64,000 nucleotides of DNA from Rhizobacter sp. OV335 (GTDB lineage: Bacteria; Pseudomonadota; Gammaproteobacteria; Burkholderiales; Burkholderiaceae_C), in assembly GCF_900142965.1 (NCBI RefSeq), contig NZ_FRCQ01000012.1:62001-126000 (forward strand), in the 5' to 3' direction. Made by a program: the position numbers and the translations under genes. This document shows, piece after piece, positions 29,995 through 38,717 of the stretch. A model generated the notes under the pieces. It had not been told where the DNA came from, did no database searches, and saw only the letters and a list, made by a program, of their open reading frames with translations. How positions within the stretch are numbered: the first letter of the stretch is position 1; each line of letters begins with the position of its first letter.

Positions 29995-30768
29995 ATGAGT
30001 TCAACGCCCCCTTCCCCGGCCACGCCCGCAGAGCTGCCTGTCGACGACATCTCCGTTGCCGACGCTTCTGCCGCCGACACGCCTGTCGAGGCGCCCGCCG
30101 ATGTGTCTGCAGAAGCGACAGCCGATGTGCCTGGGGAGGTGACTGCGAAAGCGCCCGCCAAGGCGCCGGGCATGAGCCCCGCGGCCTGCGCGCAGGAGCT
30201 GCGCCAGCGCTTCCCCGCGCTGTTCGACGGCCCGCCGAAGCCGCTGAAGCTGCGCACCCACGTCGACATCGAGGCGCGCGCGCCCGGCGTGTTCAGCAAG
30301 CAGGTGCTGACGGCGTTCTTCCGCCGCTACACCGGCAGCACCTCGTACCTGCTGTCGGTGGCCCGCGGCCGCCAGCGCTTCGACCTGGACGGCAAGCCCG
30401 GCGGCGAGATCAGCGACGAGCACCGCCAGATCGCGGTCGACGAACTGACGCGGCGTGGCGTCGGCCTGCAATCGCGGCGCGAACTCGAAGAGCAGCAGCG
30501 GCGCAACCGGGCCGGCCTGCTGTTCGACTACGAGCGCACGACGCTGACGCGGGCGAACTTCTGCGTGCTGAAGCAGGTGGCCGAGGAAGAACTCGACGGC
30601 CTGCTGGAGATCGCGCGAGCCGAAGCGGCGCAGCAGGCACAGCAGCAGCCACGGCGCCCGCCGGCTGACGCGCGCCCGCCGGGCCGCCCGCCCGGCCCGC
30701 GCCGCGACGGCCCGCCGCAAGGTCCGCGCGGACGCGGCCCGCGCACTGACGAAGGGCGTCGGCGCTAG
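29995..30768 (+). CDS. proQ: ProQ/FinO-domain RNA-binding protein
   Basis: A 257-residue protein. The first 60 residues are an Ala/Asp/Val-rich low-complexity stretch of near-repeats (DTPVEAPADVSAEATADV). The FinO/ProQ domain (about 62-165) contains LRQRFPALFDGPPKPLKL and VLTAFFRRYTGSTSYL. The tail is a basic Arg/Gly/Pro stretch. ProQ proteins bind structured small RNAs and mRNA 3' ends and act as global chaperones. The next gene starts one base after its stop. Both tails look disordered and are probably fast-evolving. Confidence 0.9.
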   Translation: MSSTPPSPATPAELPVDDISVADASAADTPVEAPADVSAEATADVPGEVTAKAPAKAPGMSPAACAQELRQRFPALFDGPPKPLKLRTHVDIEARAPGVFSKQVLTAFFRRYTGSTSYLLSVARGRQRFDLDGKPGGEISDEHRQIAVDELTRRGVGLQSRRELEEQQRRNRAGLLFDYERTTLTRANFCVLKQVAEEELDGLLEIARAEAAQQAQQQPRRPPADARPPGRPPGPRRDGPPQGPRGRGPRTDEGRRR

Positions 30769-30769
30769 C

Positions 30770-31675
30770 GTGAACGGGTCGAACGCCGCGACACCGCCGG
30801 ACGCTGCCGAATGGGGTGACTTCGCAGCCGACCTGGACATCGCCTACGCCTACCGCCAGTTCGCCGACAAGACGCGCGAGCAGGCGCTGGCCTTGTTCGA
30901 GCACAGCGACGTGCTGTCGCGCGCCGAAGACCTGGGCGCGATGCCGGCCGGGCCGTTCCGCTTCTACATGCCGGTGTTCCGCGACTTCGTCGTGTCGCCG
31001 CGCATCTTCGAGATCAACCAGGGCCTGTACGCGTCGACCGCGGCCGATGCGTTCCTGAACCTGATCATGCGGCGGCTCGAGGACGAGCCCGAGGCCATCG
31101 TGCCGCTGATGCCCGAGCTGCTGCCGGCGGTCGAGTACCTGGCCGAGAACCAGGCGCGCTACGACGCCGACGAAGACGTCTACGGCAGCTTCTTCGATGT
31201 GCTGGCGGCGATCCGCGAAACGCTGCGCGTGCGGTCCGGCGAGCCGTCGGTCCAGGGGCCGCCGGCGCGCTACCTGCACCTGGTGCCGGGTGGCGCGTTG
31301 CCCGACCTGTCGGCGCTGGCGCCGTTCCGCGCCGTCGTGATGATCGATGCCAAGCTGACGCTGACCTGGCAGATCGAGGTCAGCGACTGGCTGGTGGACA
31401 GTGGTTGCCTGCACGTGATGGCCTGGGGCAAGGACGCGAGCCTGTGGGATCACTCGGTCGCGATGGCCAACCTGGAGCAATGCGGCTTCGGGCCGATCCC
31501 GAAGGAAGCGCAGGTGGTGACGGTGTCGCACGAGGTCGAGTCGCTCGGCGAGGTGCTGTGGTTCTGCAAGCACTGCGCGAACCATCCGGTGGTGGAGTTG
31601 CAGCACACGGTGCTGATCGAGATCAGCGACGTGGGGGATGAGGAGATGGTGTTGCAGGCGTATGCGGATGCTTGA
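30770..31675 (+). CDS. Two-part protein with C-terminal DUF7684-like domain
   Basis: A 301-residue soluble protein starting with a GTG one base after the proQ stop. The N-terminal half (about 1-150, with YAYRQFADKTREQALALFEH and FRFYMPVFRDFVVSPRI) is not a family I can name. The C-terminal half (about 165-298) has ARYLHLVPGGALPDLS, WLVDSGCLHVMAWGKDASLW and LWFCKHCANHPVVELQHT, which I recognise as DUF7684-like. No signal peptide or membrane segment. Tight spacing suggests co-expression with ProQ. Function unknown; the domain name is from memory and should be checked. Confidence 0.7.
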   Translation: MNGSNAATPPDAAEWGDFAADLDIAYAYRQFADKTREQALALFEHSDVLSRAEDLGAMPAGPFRFYMPVFRDFVVSPRIFEINQGLYASTAADAFLNLIMRRLEDEPEAIVPLMPELLPAVEYLAENQARYDADEDVYGSFFDVLAAIRETLRVRSGEPSVQGPPARYLHLVPGGALPDLSALAPFRAVVMIDAKLTLTWQIEVSDWLVDSGCLHVMAWGKDASLWDHSVAMANLEQCGFGPIPKEAQVVTVSHEVESLGEVLWFCKHCANHPVVELQHTVLIEISDVGDEEMVLQAYADA

Positions 31676-31707
31676 AGCTCCGCCTTCGCTCCAGGAACAG
31701 CCCACAC

Positions 31708-31805
31708 CCGTTCGCCCTGAGCAGGGACCGAGCTTGTCGAGGGCCCGTCCGTCGAAGGGTTGTGCCCGACGCACACAGGGCCTTCGACAAGCTCAGTCCG
31801 AACGG
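31708..31805. repeat. Inverted pair of REP-type palindromic elements
   Basis: The left arm begins CCGTTCGCCCTGAGC and, after an 11-base insertion, continues TTGTCGAGGGCCC. The right arm, on the opposite strand, reads CCGTTCGGACTGAGC and continues TTGTCGAAGGCCCT. These are copies of a widespread intergenic repeat of the form CCGTTCGnnCTGAGCTTGTCGAAGG. The pair could fold into one long cruciform. It lies just past the DUF7684-like gene. Confidence 0.8.
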
Positions 31806-31830
31806 ATTCCTTGTGTTCCTGCGGCCACCC

Positions 31831-32094
31831 CTAGGGTGCTCCGTCGAACCGCTCCCCCAGCCGCTCGGCTTCCTCTGACACCAGCAGCAGCGCCGTGATC
31901 GCCATGCGGCGCAGCGCGTCATGCTGCCTGCGGTCGAGCAGAGGCGCCTGATCATCGGCAAGTGCCCACGCGTCCTGCTCCGAGAGTTCGAGCAGATGAC
32001 GCGTGCCATCGGTGATGTCGATCACCTGGGCGAGCAGGCGACCGATTCGCCGGGACATCATCGGCTGCCGGAGCTGCCTTGAGCGAAGGGGCAT
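31831..32094 (-). CDS. Hypothetical protein, 87 residues
   Basis: A small helical protein, with SRRIGRLLAQVIDITDGTRH and LLELSEQDAWALADDQAPLL, and no signal peptide or membrane helix. An AAAGG tract precedes the ATG at 32094; an internal ATG pair at 32061 is the alternative. I do not recognise a family; the alternating helical pattern is faintly like small chaperones such as FliT. It diverges from the XRE gene, and the direct repeats between them could control both. Confidence 0.5.
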   Translation of the reverse strand: MPLRSRQLRQPMMSRRIGRLLAQVIDITDGTRHLLELSEQDAWALADDQAPLLDRRQHDALRRMAITALLLVSEEAERLGERFDGAP

Positions 32095-32137
32095 GGCGTC
32101 GGCCTTTCATCGCGCGGTGCGGACAAGCGAAGCGCCG

Positions 32138-32162
32138 TATGCGAATTAGTGTTTATGCGAAT
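32138..32162. promoter_or_regulatory. Direct repeats, likely operator of the XRE gene
   Basis: TATGCGAAT occurs at 32138-32146 and 32154-32162, a 16-base period, in a short AT-richer patch between the divergent 87-residue gene and the XRE gene. Autoregulation by the XRE protein is a reasonable guess. Confidence 0.5.
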
Positions 32163-32189
32163 GAGAGCATAGCATCGACAGTTCCGGGT

Positions 32190-32432
32190 GTGAAACCCAG
32201 CCTGTCTCAGCAATTCGGCGAGTGTGTGCGGGCGCTGCGAACCGAGGCTGGCCTGAGCCAGGTCGAGTTCGGCGAGCGCTGCGGGTTCTATCAAACCTAC
32301 CTGAGCCGGATCGAGAACGGCCACGCGAACCCGACGCTCAATGCCATCGAAGTCATTGCCAATGCGTTGGGGATGACGGTCTTCGACTTGTTTGACCAGA
32401 TTCGCCCAGCGGCGGTGGCGCGCAAGAAATGA
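32190..32432 (+). CDS. XRE-family HTH transcriptional regulator
   Basis: An 80-residue single-domain protein. The Cro/C1 helix-turn-helix spans about residues 10-65 (LRTEAGLSQVEFGERCGFYQ, TYLSRIENGHANPTLNAIEV, ANALGMTVFDLF). The GTG at 32190 gives the usual short form; the frame stays open to an ATG at 32139, which would place the direct repeats inside the gene. It is followed after 7 bases by the secreted hypothetical gene, so the pair is probably an operon. The patch is less GC-rich than the window average. Confidence 0.8.
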   Translation: MKPSLSQQFGECVRALRTEAGLSQVEFGERCGFYQTYLSRIENGHANPTLNAIEVIANALGMTVFDLFDQIRPAAVARKK

Positions 32433-32439
32433 AGAATCC

Positions 32440-32979
32440 ATGCACCGCCTGACTCGTGGCCTGTTGGCTCTGATGCTGTGTCTCTGCTTCGACACCGCCC
32501 ACGCAGACGCCTTCTTCAAGCTCGTCGGCTACCAGTGCGACCGCAAGGCGGATCGCCTGGTCCTGACCTACGATGCCGTCGCCAACGGTGCGGGCCAGCG
32601 GATGCTGGCCGCGAAGACCGACCAGCAATGGGATCCATGGAGCCTCGTTCACGCGGCCGGCGAGAGCCAGATCGGGTCGATGACGACGGTGCAGCGCACG
32701 TGCGCACTGAGCGACGGGCTCTATGCGATCGAGCTCGGCCCGGTGCCGGGGAACATGAACACCGAGGGCCGCTGCGGCGCCTGGATGTCGGCCTGGGCCG
32801 AGGTGCGACGCGGGACACGGATCATCTACCCCCATGCCGATTTCGAATCGGGCGTCGGGTGCTTCTATGCCGACGGCATGATCACCACGCGCGTGGAAAT
32901 AGCGCCGCGGCGAAACCGACACCGCGTCACCCGGCATCCAGCTGAGGAATTGCTGAGCGACACCTCGGACATGCGCTGA
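32440..32979 (+). CDS. Secreted hypothetical protein
   Basis: A 179-residue protein starting MHRLTRGLLALMLCLCFDTA, a Sec signal peptide cut after AHA. The mature part has four well-separated cysteines (GYQCDRK, QRTCALSD, EGRCGAW, GVGCFYADG) that may form two disulfides in the periplasm. GAAGAA precedes the ATG. No family recognised. Its position directly behind an XRE regulator is the only functional hint. Confidence 0.65.
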   Translation: MHRLTRGLLALMLCLCFDTAHADAFFKLVGYQCDRKADRLVLTYDAVANGAGQRMLAAKTDQQWDPWSLVHAAGESQIGSMTTVQRTCALSDGLYAIELGPVPGNMNTEGRCGAWMSAWAEVRRGTRIIYPHADFESGVGCFYADGMITTRVEIAPRRNRHRVTRHPAEELLSDTSDMR

Positions 32980-33016
32980 AGCCAGCCGGTAGAGTAGGCC
33001 CCCAAGGAGGCTCACC

Positions 33017-33799
33017 ATGCTTGGAGCAATCGCCGGCGACGTGATCGGTTCGATCTACGAGTGGAACAACATCAAGACCAAGGCGTTCGAGCTGATCGGA
33101 CCGCGCTGCACCTTCACGGATGACACCGTTCTGACCGTCGCGCTGGCCGAGGCCATCCTCGACGGCGCCGACTACGGCCCGCTGCTGAAGGCCTATGCGA
33201 GCCGCTACCCGCGGGCCGGCTACGGCGGCCGGTTCAAGCAATGGGCGCGCTCCGACGACCCCACGCCCTACTACAGCTGGGGCAACGGCGCCGCGATGCG
33301 CATCAGCCCGGTCGGCTTCGCGTTCGGCTCGCTCGACGAAGTGCTGGCCAAGGCCGACCACTACACCCGCGTCACGCACGACCACCCGGAAGGCATCAAG
33401 GGCGCGCAGGCCGTTGCGGCCAGCATCTTCCTGGCCCGCACCGGGCGCAGCCGCGACGACATCATGCGCTACGTCGAGACCACCTTCGGCTACGACCTGT
33501 CGCGCCGGCTCGACGACATCCGGCTCGTGTACCGCTACGACAGCTCGTGCCAGGGCACGGTGCCCGAGGCGATCATCGCCTTCCTGGAGTCGACCGACTT
33601 CGAGGACGCGATCCGCAATGCGATCTCGATCGGCGGGGACAGCGACACCATCGCCTGCATCACCGGCGGCATTGCGCAGGCTTTCTACGGTGGCGTTCCA
33701 CCGGCCATCGCCCAACCGGTGATGAGGATCCTGGACGGCCTGTTGCTCACCACGACGAAGCGGTTCATGCAGTCGTACACACCGGAAGCGCCGAAGTGA
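33017..33799 (+). CDS. ADP-ribosylglycohydrolase (ARH/DraG family)
   Basis: A 260-residue cytoplasmic hydrolase that removes ADP-ribose from protein or nucleic-acid targets. The di-magnesium site is built from TDDT (34-37) and GGDSDTIA near residue 205; the start MLGAIAGDVIGSIYEW is typical. A perfect AAGGAGG ribosome-binding site precedes the ATG. Whether it reverses an endogenous ADP-ribosyltransferase is unknown; none is visible nearby. The GNAT gene overlaps its stop (GTGA). Confidence 0.9.
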   Translation: MLGAIAGDVIGSIYEWNNIKTKAFELIGPRCTFTDDTVLTVALAEAILDGADYGPLLKAYASRYPRAGYGGRFKQWARSDDPTPYYSWGNGAAMRISPVGFAFGSLDEVLAKADHYTRVTHDHPEGIKGAQAVAASIFLARTGRSRDDIMRYVETTFGYDLSRRLDDIRLVYRYDSSCQGTVPEAIIAFLESTDFEDAIRNAISIGGDSDTIACITGGIAQAFYGGVPPAIAQPVMRILDGLLLTTTKRFMQSYTPEAPK

Positions 33800-34245
33800 C
33801 CGCGCCATCGCAGACCACGTTGCGGGTGATGACGATGGACGACTACGACGCTGTGATCGAGCTGATGAAGGCGACACCGGGCGTCTCGTTCCGCGATGCC
33901 GATTCGCGCGACGCCACCGCGCGCTACCTCGAACGCAACCCCGGCCTCAGCTTCGTCGCCGAGAAGGACGGCCGGCTGGTGGGCTGCGTGATGAGCGGGC
34001 ACGACGGGCGGCGTGGCTACCTGCAGCACCTGGTCGTGCTGCCCGAGCACCGTCGGCAAGGAATCGCGAACGCTCTGGTCGGCCGCTGCCTCACGGCGCT
34101 GGAACAGCTCGGAATCCTGAAGTCGCACATCGACGTGTACCGAACCAACGACGTCGGGCAGGCGTACTGGGAAAGCCAGGGCTGGACGCTGCGCACCGAC
34201 ATCCACCGCTACTCGCATGTGCGCCGTGGCGATGAGAACGCGTGA
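33796..34245 (+). CDS. GNAT-family N-acetyltransferase
   Basis: A 149-residue acetyltransferase. The acetyl-CoA loop is VVLPEHRRQGIANAL and the fold ends with VYRTNDVGQAYWESQGWTLR. The GTG start overlaps the glycohydrolase stop by four bases, so the two are translationally coupled. Substrate unknown: an amino group on a protein, antibiotic or metabolite are all possible. The RimI-like spelling is not specific enough to choose. Confidence 0.88.
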   Translation: MTAPSQTTLRVMTMDDYDAVIELMKATPGVSFRDADSRDATARYLERNPGLSFVAEKDGRLVGCVMSGHDGRRGYLQHLVVLPEHRRQGIANALVGRCLTALEQLGILKSHIDVYRTNDVGQAYWESQGWTLRTDIHRYSHVRRGDENA

Positions 34246-34383
34246 CCGGCCCACGTACCTGCAGCCGCGGCTGATGCGAAGACCCCCGACTTCGCGGTTG
34301 TCTGAGGCGCCGGCCGTGGGAATGAATCAGTCAAGGTGTCGGCGGCAAGATGCCGTCTCACATCCCTCGCATGAGGACGCGAT

Positions 34384-34605
34384 ATGTCCATGACCCTCGA
34401 ATCCCTCCAGGCTCAAGTGCTGCGTCTGTCGCTGGCCGATCGCGCGAAGCTGCTCGATCGCCTGATCGCCAGCCTCGATGCCGAGGCTGAAGCTGCGTGG
34501 GACGATCTGGCGGATCGCCGCGAACGCGAATTGCAAGCGGGAACAGTGGGGGCATTGCCACTGGACGTGGTGATCGCCCGGCTTGAAGCGCGCTTCACGG
34601 GTTGA
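34384..34605 (+). CDS. Addiction-module antitoxin (TIGR02574-like), apparently orphan
   Basis: A 73-residue protein, TLESLQAQVLRLSLADRAKL near the N-terminus, matching small antitoxins that partner RelE/ParE-type toxins. GAGGACGCGAT gives a ribosome-binding site. The toxin normally starts within a few bases of the antitoxin stop, but here only 35 bases separate it from the LysE gene and no toxin-like frame is visible. It may be a remnant or act on a toxin elsewhere. Confidence 0.75.
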   Translation: MSMTLESLQAQVLRLSLADRAKLLDRLIASLDAEAEAAWDDLADRRERELQAGTVGALPLDVVIARLEARFTG

Positions 34606-34640
34606 ACTCACACTCGCACGGACCAAGCAAGATACATCCC

Positions 34641-35288
34641 ATGCAACTCGACACCCTGACCTCCAACCCCAACCTCGCCGTCGCCTGCACCGCCTACTTC
34701 ATCGGCTGCGCGAGCCCCGGCCCGAGCATCGTCGCGCTGATGGGCACCGCGATGAACGGCGGGCGGGCACCGGCCTTCGCGCTGGCCGCCGGCATCACGG
34801 TGTCGTCGTGGACGCTCGGGCTCACCGCCGCGCTCGGCCTCGCTTCGCTGCTGGCCGCCTGGTCCGGCGCGCTGACCGTGGTCAAGGTGATCGGCGGGCT
34901 CTACCTGCTGTGGCTGGCCTTCAAGGCCGGGCGCTCCGCGCTGTCGCGCCACGATGCGGCCGATGCCGGCGCGGCCGGCCGCACCGGCAGCCTGCGGCAG
35001 GTGTTCCTGAAGGGCATCGCGATGCACATCACGAACCCGAAGGCGATCTTCGTGTGGCTGTCGACGATCTCGATGGGCCTGCCCGTCCACGCGTCGCCGA
35101 CCGATTCGCTGGTCGTGTTCGCCGCCTGCGGCCTGCTGGGCGTGCTGATCTTCATCAGCTACGCGCTGCTGTTCTCGACGGCCGTCGCGCGGCGCGTCTA
35201 CCGCTCCACCCGCCGCGCGTTCGACGGCACGATCGCGGTGTTCTTCGGCTTCGCCGGCCTGCGGATGCTGCTGTCACGCCACCTGTGA
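34641..35288 (+). CDS. LysE-family amino-acid exporter
   Basis: A 215-residue inner-membrane protein with five to six helices. CASPGPSIVALMGTAMNGGR near residue 25, the segment VKVIGGLYLLWLAFKAGRSA and IAMHITNPKAIFVWLS are LysE/RhtB signatures. Such proteins export amino acids or homoserine lactones. The ATG at 34641 is preferred to an upstream in-frame ATG because it gives the usual short N-terminus. It is convergent with the ABC ATPase gene, 4 bases apart. Confidence 0.88.
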   Translation: MQLDTLTSNPNLAVACTAYFIGCASPGPSIVALMGTAMNGGRAPAFALAAGITVSSWTLGLTAALGLASLLAAWSGALTVVKVIGGLYLLWLAFKAGRSALSRHDAADAGAAGRTGSLRQVFLKGIAMHITNPKAIFVWLSTISMGLPVHASPTDSLVVFAACGLLGVLIFISYALLFSTAVARRVYRSTRRAFDGTIAVFFGFAGLRMLLSRHL

Positions 35289-35292
35289 AGGT

Positions 35293-36366
<1,074 letters not shown>

Positions 36367-36369
36367 GGG

Positions 36370-37398
36370 TCAGCCTTTCACCGCGCCCGTCAGCAGGCCG
36401 CGGGCAATGAACTTCTGCAGGAACAGCGTCATCACGACCACCGGCACGATCATCAGCAGGATCAGCACGCTCATCGTCCACCACTGCGGGCCGCGCGTCG
36501 CGTTCTGCGCCGCCACCAGCAGCGGCATGGTCTGCGCGTTCGCGGTCGACAGGAACAGCGCGAGCAGGTACTCGTTCCAGCTCAGGATCAGCACCAGCAG
36601 CGTCGTCGCGACCAGCCCCGGCCGGGCCAGCGGCAGCATCAGATCGAACAGGATGCGGTAGCGCGACGCGCCGTCCAGCGCCGCGCTCTCCTCCAGCTCG
36701 CGCGGGATGCCGTCGAAGAAGTCGACCATCAGCCAGACGACGATCGGCAGGTTGGCGGTCATGTAGGTCACGATCAGCGCGAACTGCGTGTCCAGCAGGT
36801 GCACCTGCTGGAACATCACGTAGATCGGAATCGCCGACACCACCGGCGGCAGGATGCGCTGCGAGATCATCCAGAACAGGATGTCGTCGTTGCCGAGCCG
36901 CGCGGTGATGCGCCGCTGCAGCGGCCGCAGCCCGAGCACGAACAGCATCGCGGCCAGCGGCAGCGCCCCGCCGAGCGACAGCCCCGCCCCGAGCACCAGC
37001 GCGACCACCGCCGCGACGCTCGCGATGAACAGCAGCACCGCGGCGACGCTGGGCCGGTAGGTGATGCGCGTCAGCGCATACGCCGCCATCGAGCCGATCG
37101 CGACCGCCAGCAGCGTCGACAGGCTCGCGATCAGCATCGAGTTCAGGTACGGCCGCAACGTGTCGCGTCCGGTCTCGACCAGGATGTACTTCCACGCATG
37201 CAGCGAGGGCTGGAAGTCGATGAAGGGCAGGAACACCGGCCCGTCGGACACCTGCAGCGGCTCCTTGAACGAGGTGACCAGCACCCAGTACAGCGGGAAG
37301 AACACGACGAAGGTCCACGCGAGCAGCGCGCCGTAGACCAGCACGCGCGGCAGCGGCGCGAGCTCGCCCAGGCGCTCCGATTCGAACAGGCGCTTCAT
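36370..37398 (-). CDS. Sugar ABC transporter permease 2, with extra membrane segments
   Basis: A 342-residue inner-membrane permease of MalG type; the coupling EAA loop is EELEESAALDGASRYRIL, followed by LPLARPGLVAT. The family is usually near 280 residues. Between AYALTRITYRPS and DILFWMISQRILPP, where family members have about ten residues, this protein has about 65 residues with two additional hydrophobic segments (VAAVLLFIASVAAVVALVLG and LPLAAMLFVLGL). An even number of extra helices keeps the topology. The start overlaps the permease-1 stop (ATGA). Confidence 0.9.
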   Translation of the reverse strand: MKRLFESERLGELAPLPRVLVYGALLAWTFVVFFPLYWVLVTSFKEPLQVSDGPVFLPFIDFQPSLHAWKYILVETGRDTLRPYLNSMLIASLSTLLAVAIGSMAAYALTRITYRPSVAAVLLFIASVAAVVALVLGAGLSLGGALPLAAMLFVLGLRPLQRRITARLGNDDILFWMISQRILPPVVSAIPIYVMFQQVHLLDTQFALIVTYMTANLPIVVWLMVDFFDGIPRELEESAALDGASRYRILFDLMLPLARPGLVATTLLVLILSWNEYLLALFLSTANAQTMPLLVAAQNATRGPQWWTMSVLILLMIVPVVVMTLFLQKFIARGLLTGAVKG

Positions 37399-38717
37399 GC
37401 CGCCTGCTCCCCGCGCGCCGGCCGCACGACGAAGTGGAAGAAGCTCACCGCCATCAGCGTCGACACGAACAACAGCAGGTAGGCCACCGCCGCCGAGCCG
37501 CCCAGGTTCAGCGAGCGCCAGTCGATGAAGGCATGCAGCGTCATGCTCTCGGTCGCGATGCCCGGGCCGCCGTTGGTCAGCACGTTCGGCAGGTCGACGA
37601 TCTTGAAGGCCTCGATCACGCGGATCAGCACGACGGCCGCGGCGGTCGGCGCAATGGCCGGCCAGGTGATGTCGCGGAAGATGCGCCACGACGGCGCGCC
37701 GTCGAGTTGCGCCGCTTCGAGCTGGTCGCGCGGCTGGCCCTCGATCGCGGCCAGCAGCACGATGAAGATGAACGGCACCCACTGCCAGGTGTCGCCGATC
37801 AGCACGACCCAGCGCGCCGACCAGGCGTTCTGCGCCCAGGTCATCGCACCCAGGCCGAGCACGCGGGCGATGGGTGCGAACGGGCCGACGCTCATGTCGG
37901 CCAGCATGCGGAACATGTAGGCGATGCCGACCGGCGTGACCATCAGCGGCAGGAAGAACGACAGCCGGAACAGCGTGCGGCCGCGGATCGGCTGCGCGCA
38001 CAGCAGCGCGAGGCCGAGCCCGAGCACGAACTGCAGCGCGACGCCACCGGCCACATAGAACAGCGTCGTCAGCAGCGAACCCTGCTGGCCGTTCGCGGTG
38101 CCGGCGGCCGTCAGCGCGACCAGCAGCCAGACGCTGCCGGCGAGTTGGCGGCCGACGAGGCCGCTCAGGCCGGCGCGGGCGCCCAGCAGGCGCGCCGTCA
38201 CCGCGGCCGCGATGAACAGCACGAAGCCGAGCAGCAGCCACGCGAACCACGGCCAGTCCGCCGCATCGCGCATCGCCTGTGCTGCCGATGCGAACGGACC
38301 CAGCGGCGCCAGCATCACCGCCACCAGCGCGCAGGCCAGGGCCAGCGCTGCCGCCGCGGCATGCGGAGCCGGCTGCGCCGCATCGGCAAAGCCGGCGCGC
38401 CGCCGCAGGCTGCGCAGCACGGCCCAGGCGAGCAGCACGAAGGCGAGGATGAGCCCCGTCCATGTGCCCGCCGACATCTCGCCCGCCGTGCCGAGCAGGT
38501 GGAACTGCTGCGAGCCGGCGATCAGCTTGCGGTAGTTCAGCGCGCCGACGAAGCTCAGCTCGTAGCCGCCGGATTGCAGCGAGAAGCGGGTCAGCGAGAG
38601 CCAGGCCGAGGCGAGCAGCGGGAAGATCGAGAACAGCAGGATGACGGTGACGGCCGGCCCGATGAAGACCGTCCCCGCCTGCCGGTCCAGCCAGTCGCTG
38701 AACTGCGCCTTCGTCAC
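37395..38717 (-). CDS. Sugar ABC transporter permease 1, with long membrane insertion
   Basis: A 440-residue permease of MalF type; the EAA loop is QLEAAQLDGAPSWRIFRDIT. Typical members have about 300 residues. After the first helix and LNYRKLIAGSQQF, an insertion of about 140 residues with four hydrophobic segments (GLILAFVLLAWAVL, ALALACALVAVML, WLLLGFVLFIAAAVTA, SVWLLVALTAAG) separates it from the normal core that resumes at TLFYVAGGVALQFVLGLGLA. The GTG start overlaps the binding-protein stop (GTGA). Confidence 0.9.
   Translation of the reverse strand: MTKAQFSDWLDRQAGTVFIGPAVTVILLFSIFPLLASAWLSLTRFSLQSGGYELSFVGALNYRKLIAGSQQFHLLGTAGEMSAGTWTGLILAFVLLAWAVLRSLRRRAGFADAAQPAPHAAAAALALACALVAVMLAPLGPFASAAQAMRDAADWPWFAWLLLGFVLFIAAAVTARLLGARAGLSGLVGRQLAGSVWLLVALTAAGTANGQQGSLLTTLFYVAGGVALQFVLGLGLALLCAQPIRGRTLFRLSFFLPLMVTPVGIAYMFRMLADMSVGPFAPIARVLGLGAMTWAQNAWSARWVVLIGDTWQWVPFIFIVLLAAIEGQPRDQLEAAQLDGAPSWRIFRDITWPAIAPTAAAVVLIRVIEAFKIVDLPNVLTNGGPGIATESMTLHAFIDWRSLNLGGSAAVAYLLLFVSTLMAVSFFHFVVRPARGEQAA

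Noticed and set aside
26366-30004. A 1212-codon minus-strand frame joining serA to sequence opposite the helicase gene
   Set aside because: Only the last 410 codons match SerA; the upstream part is antisense to the helicase and lacks homology-like features. The same holds for the plus-strand extension of the helicase over serA.
32138-34605. Reading the XRE, ARH, GNAT and antitoxin genes as one defence island
   Set aside because: No nuclease, NADase, ATPase or other effector is present, and spacing and promoters suggest separate units.
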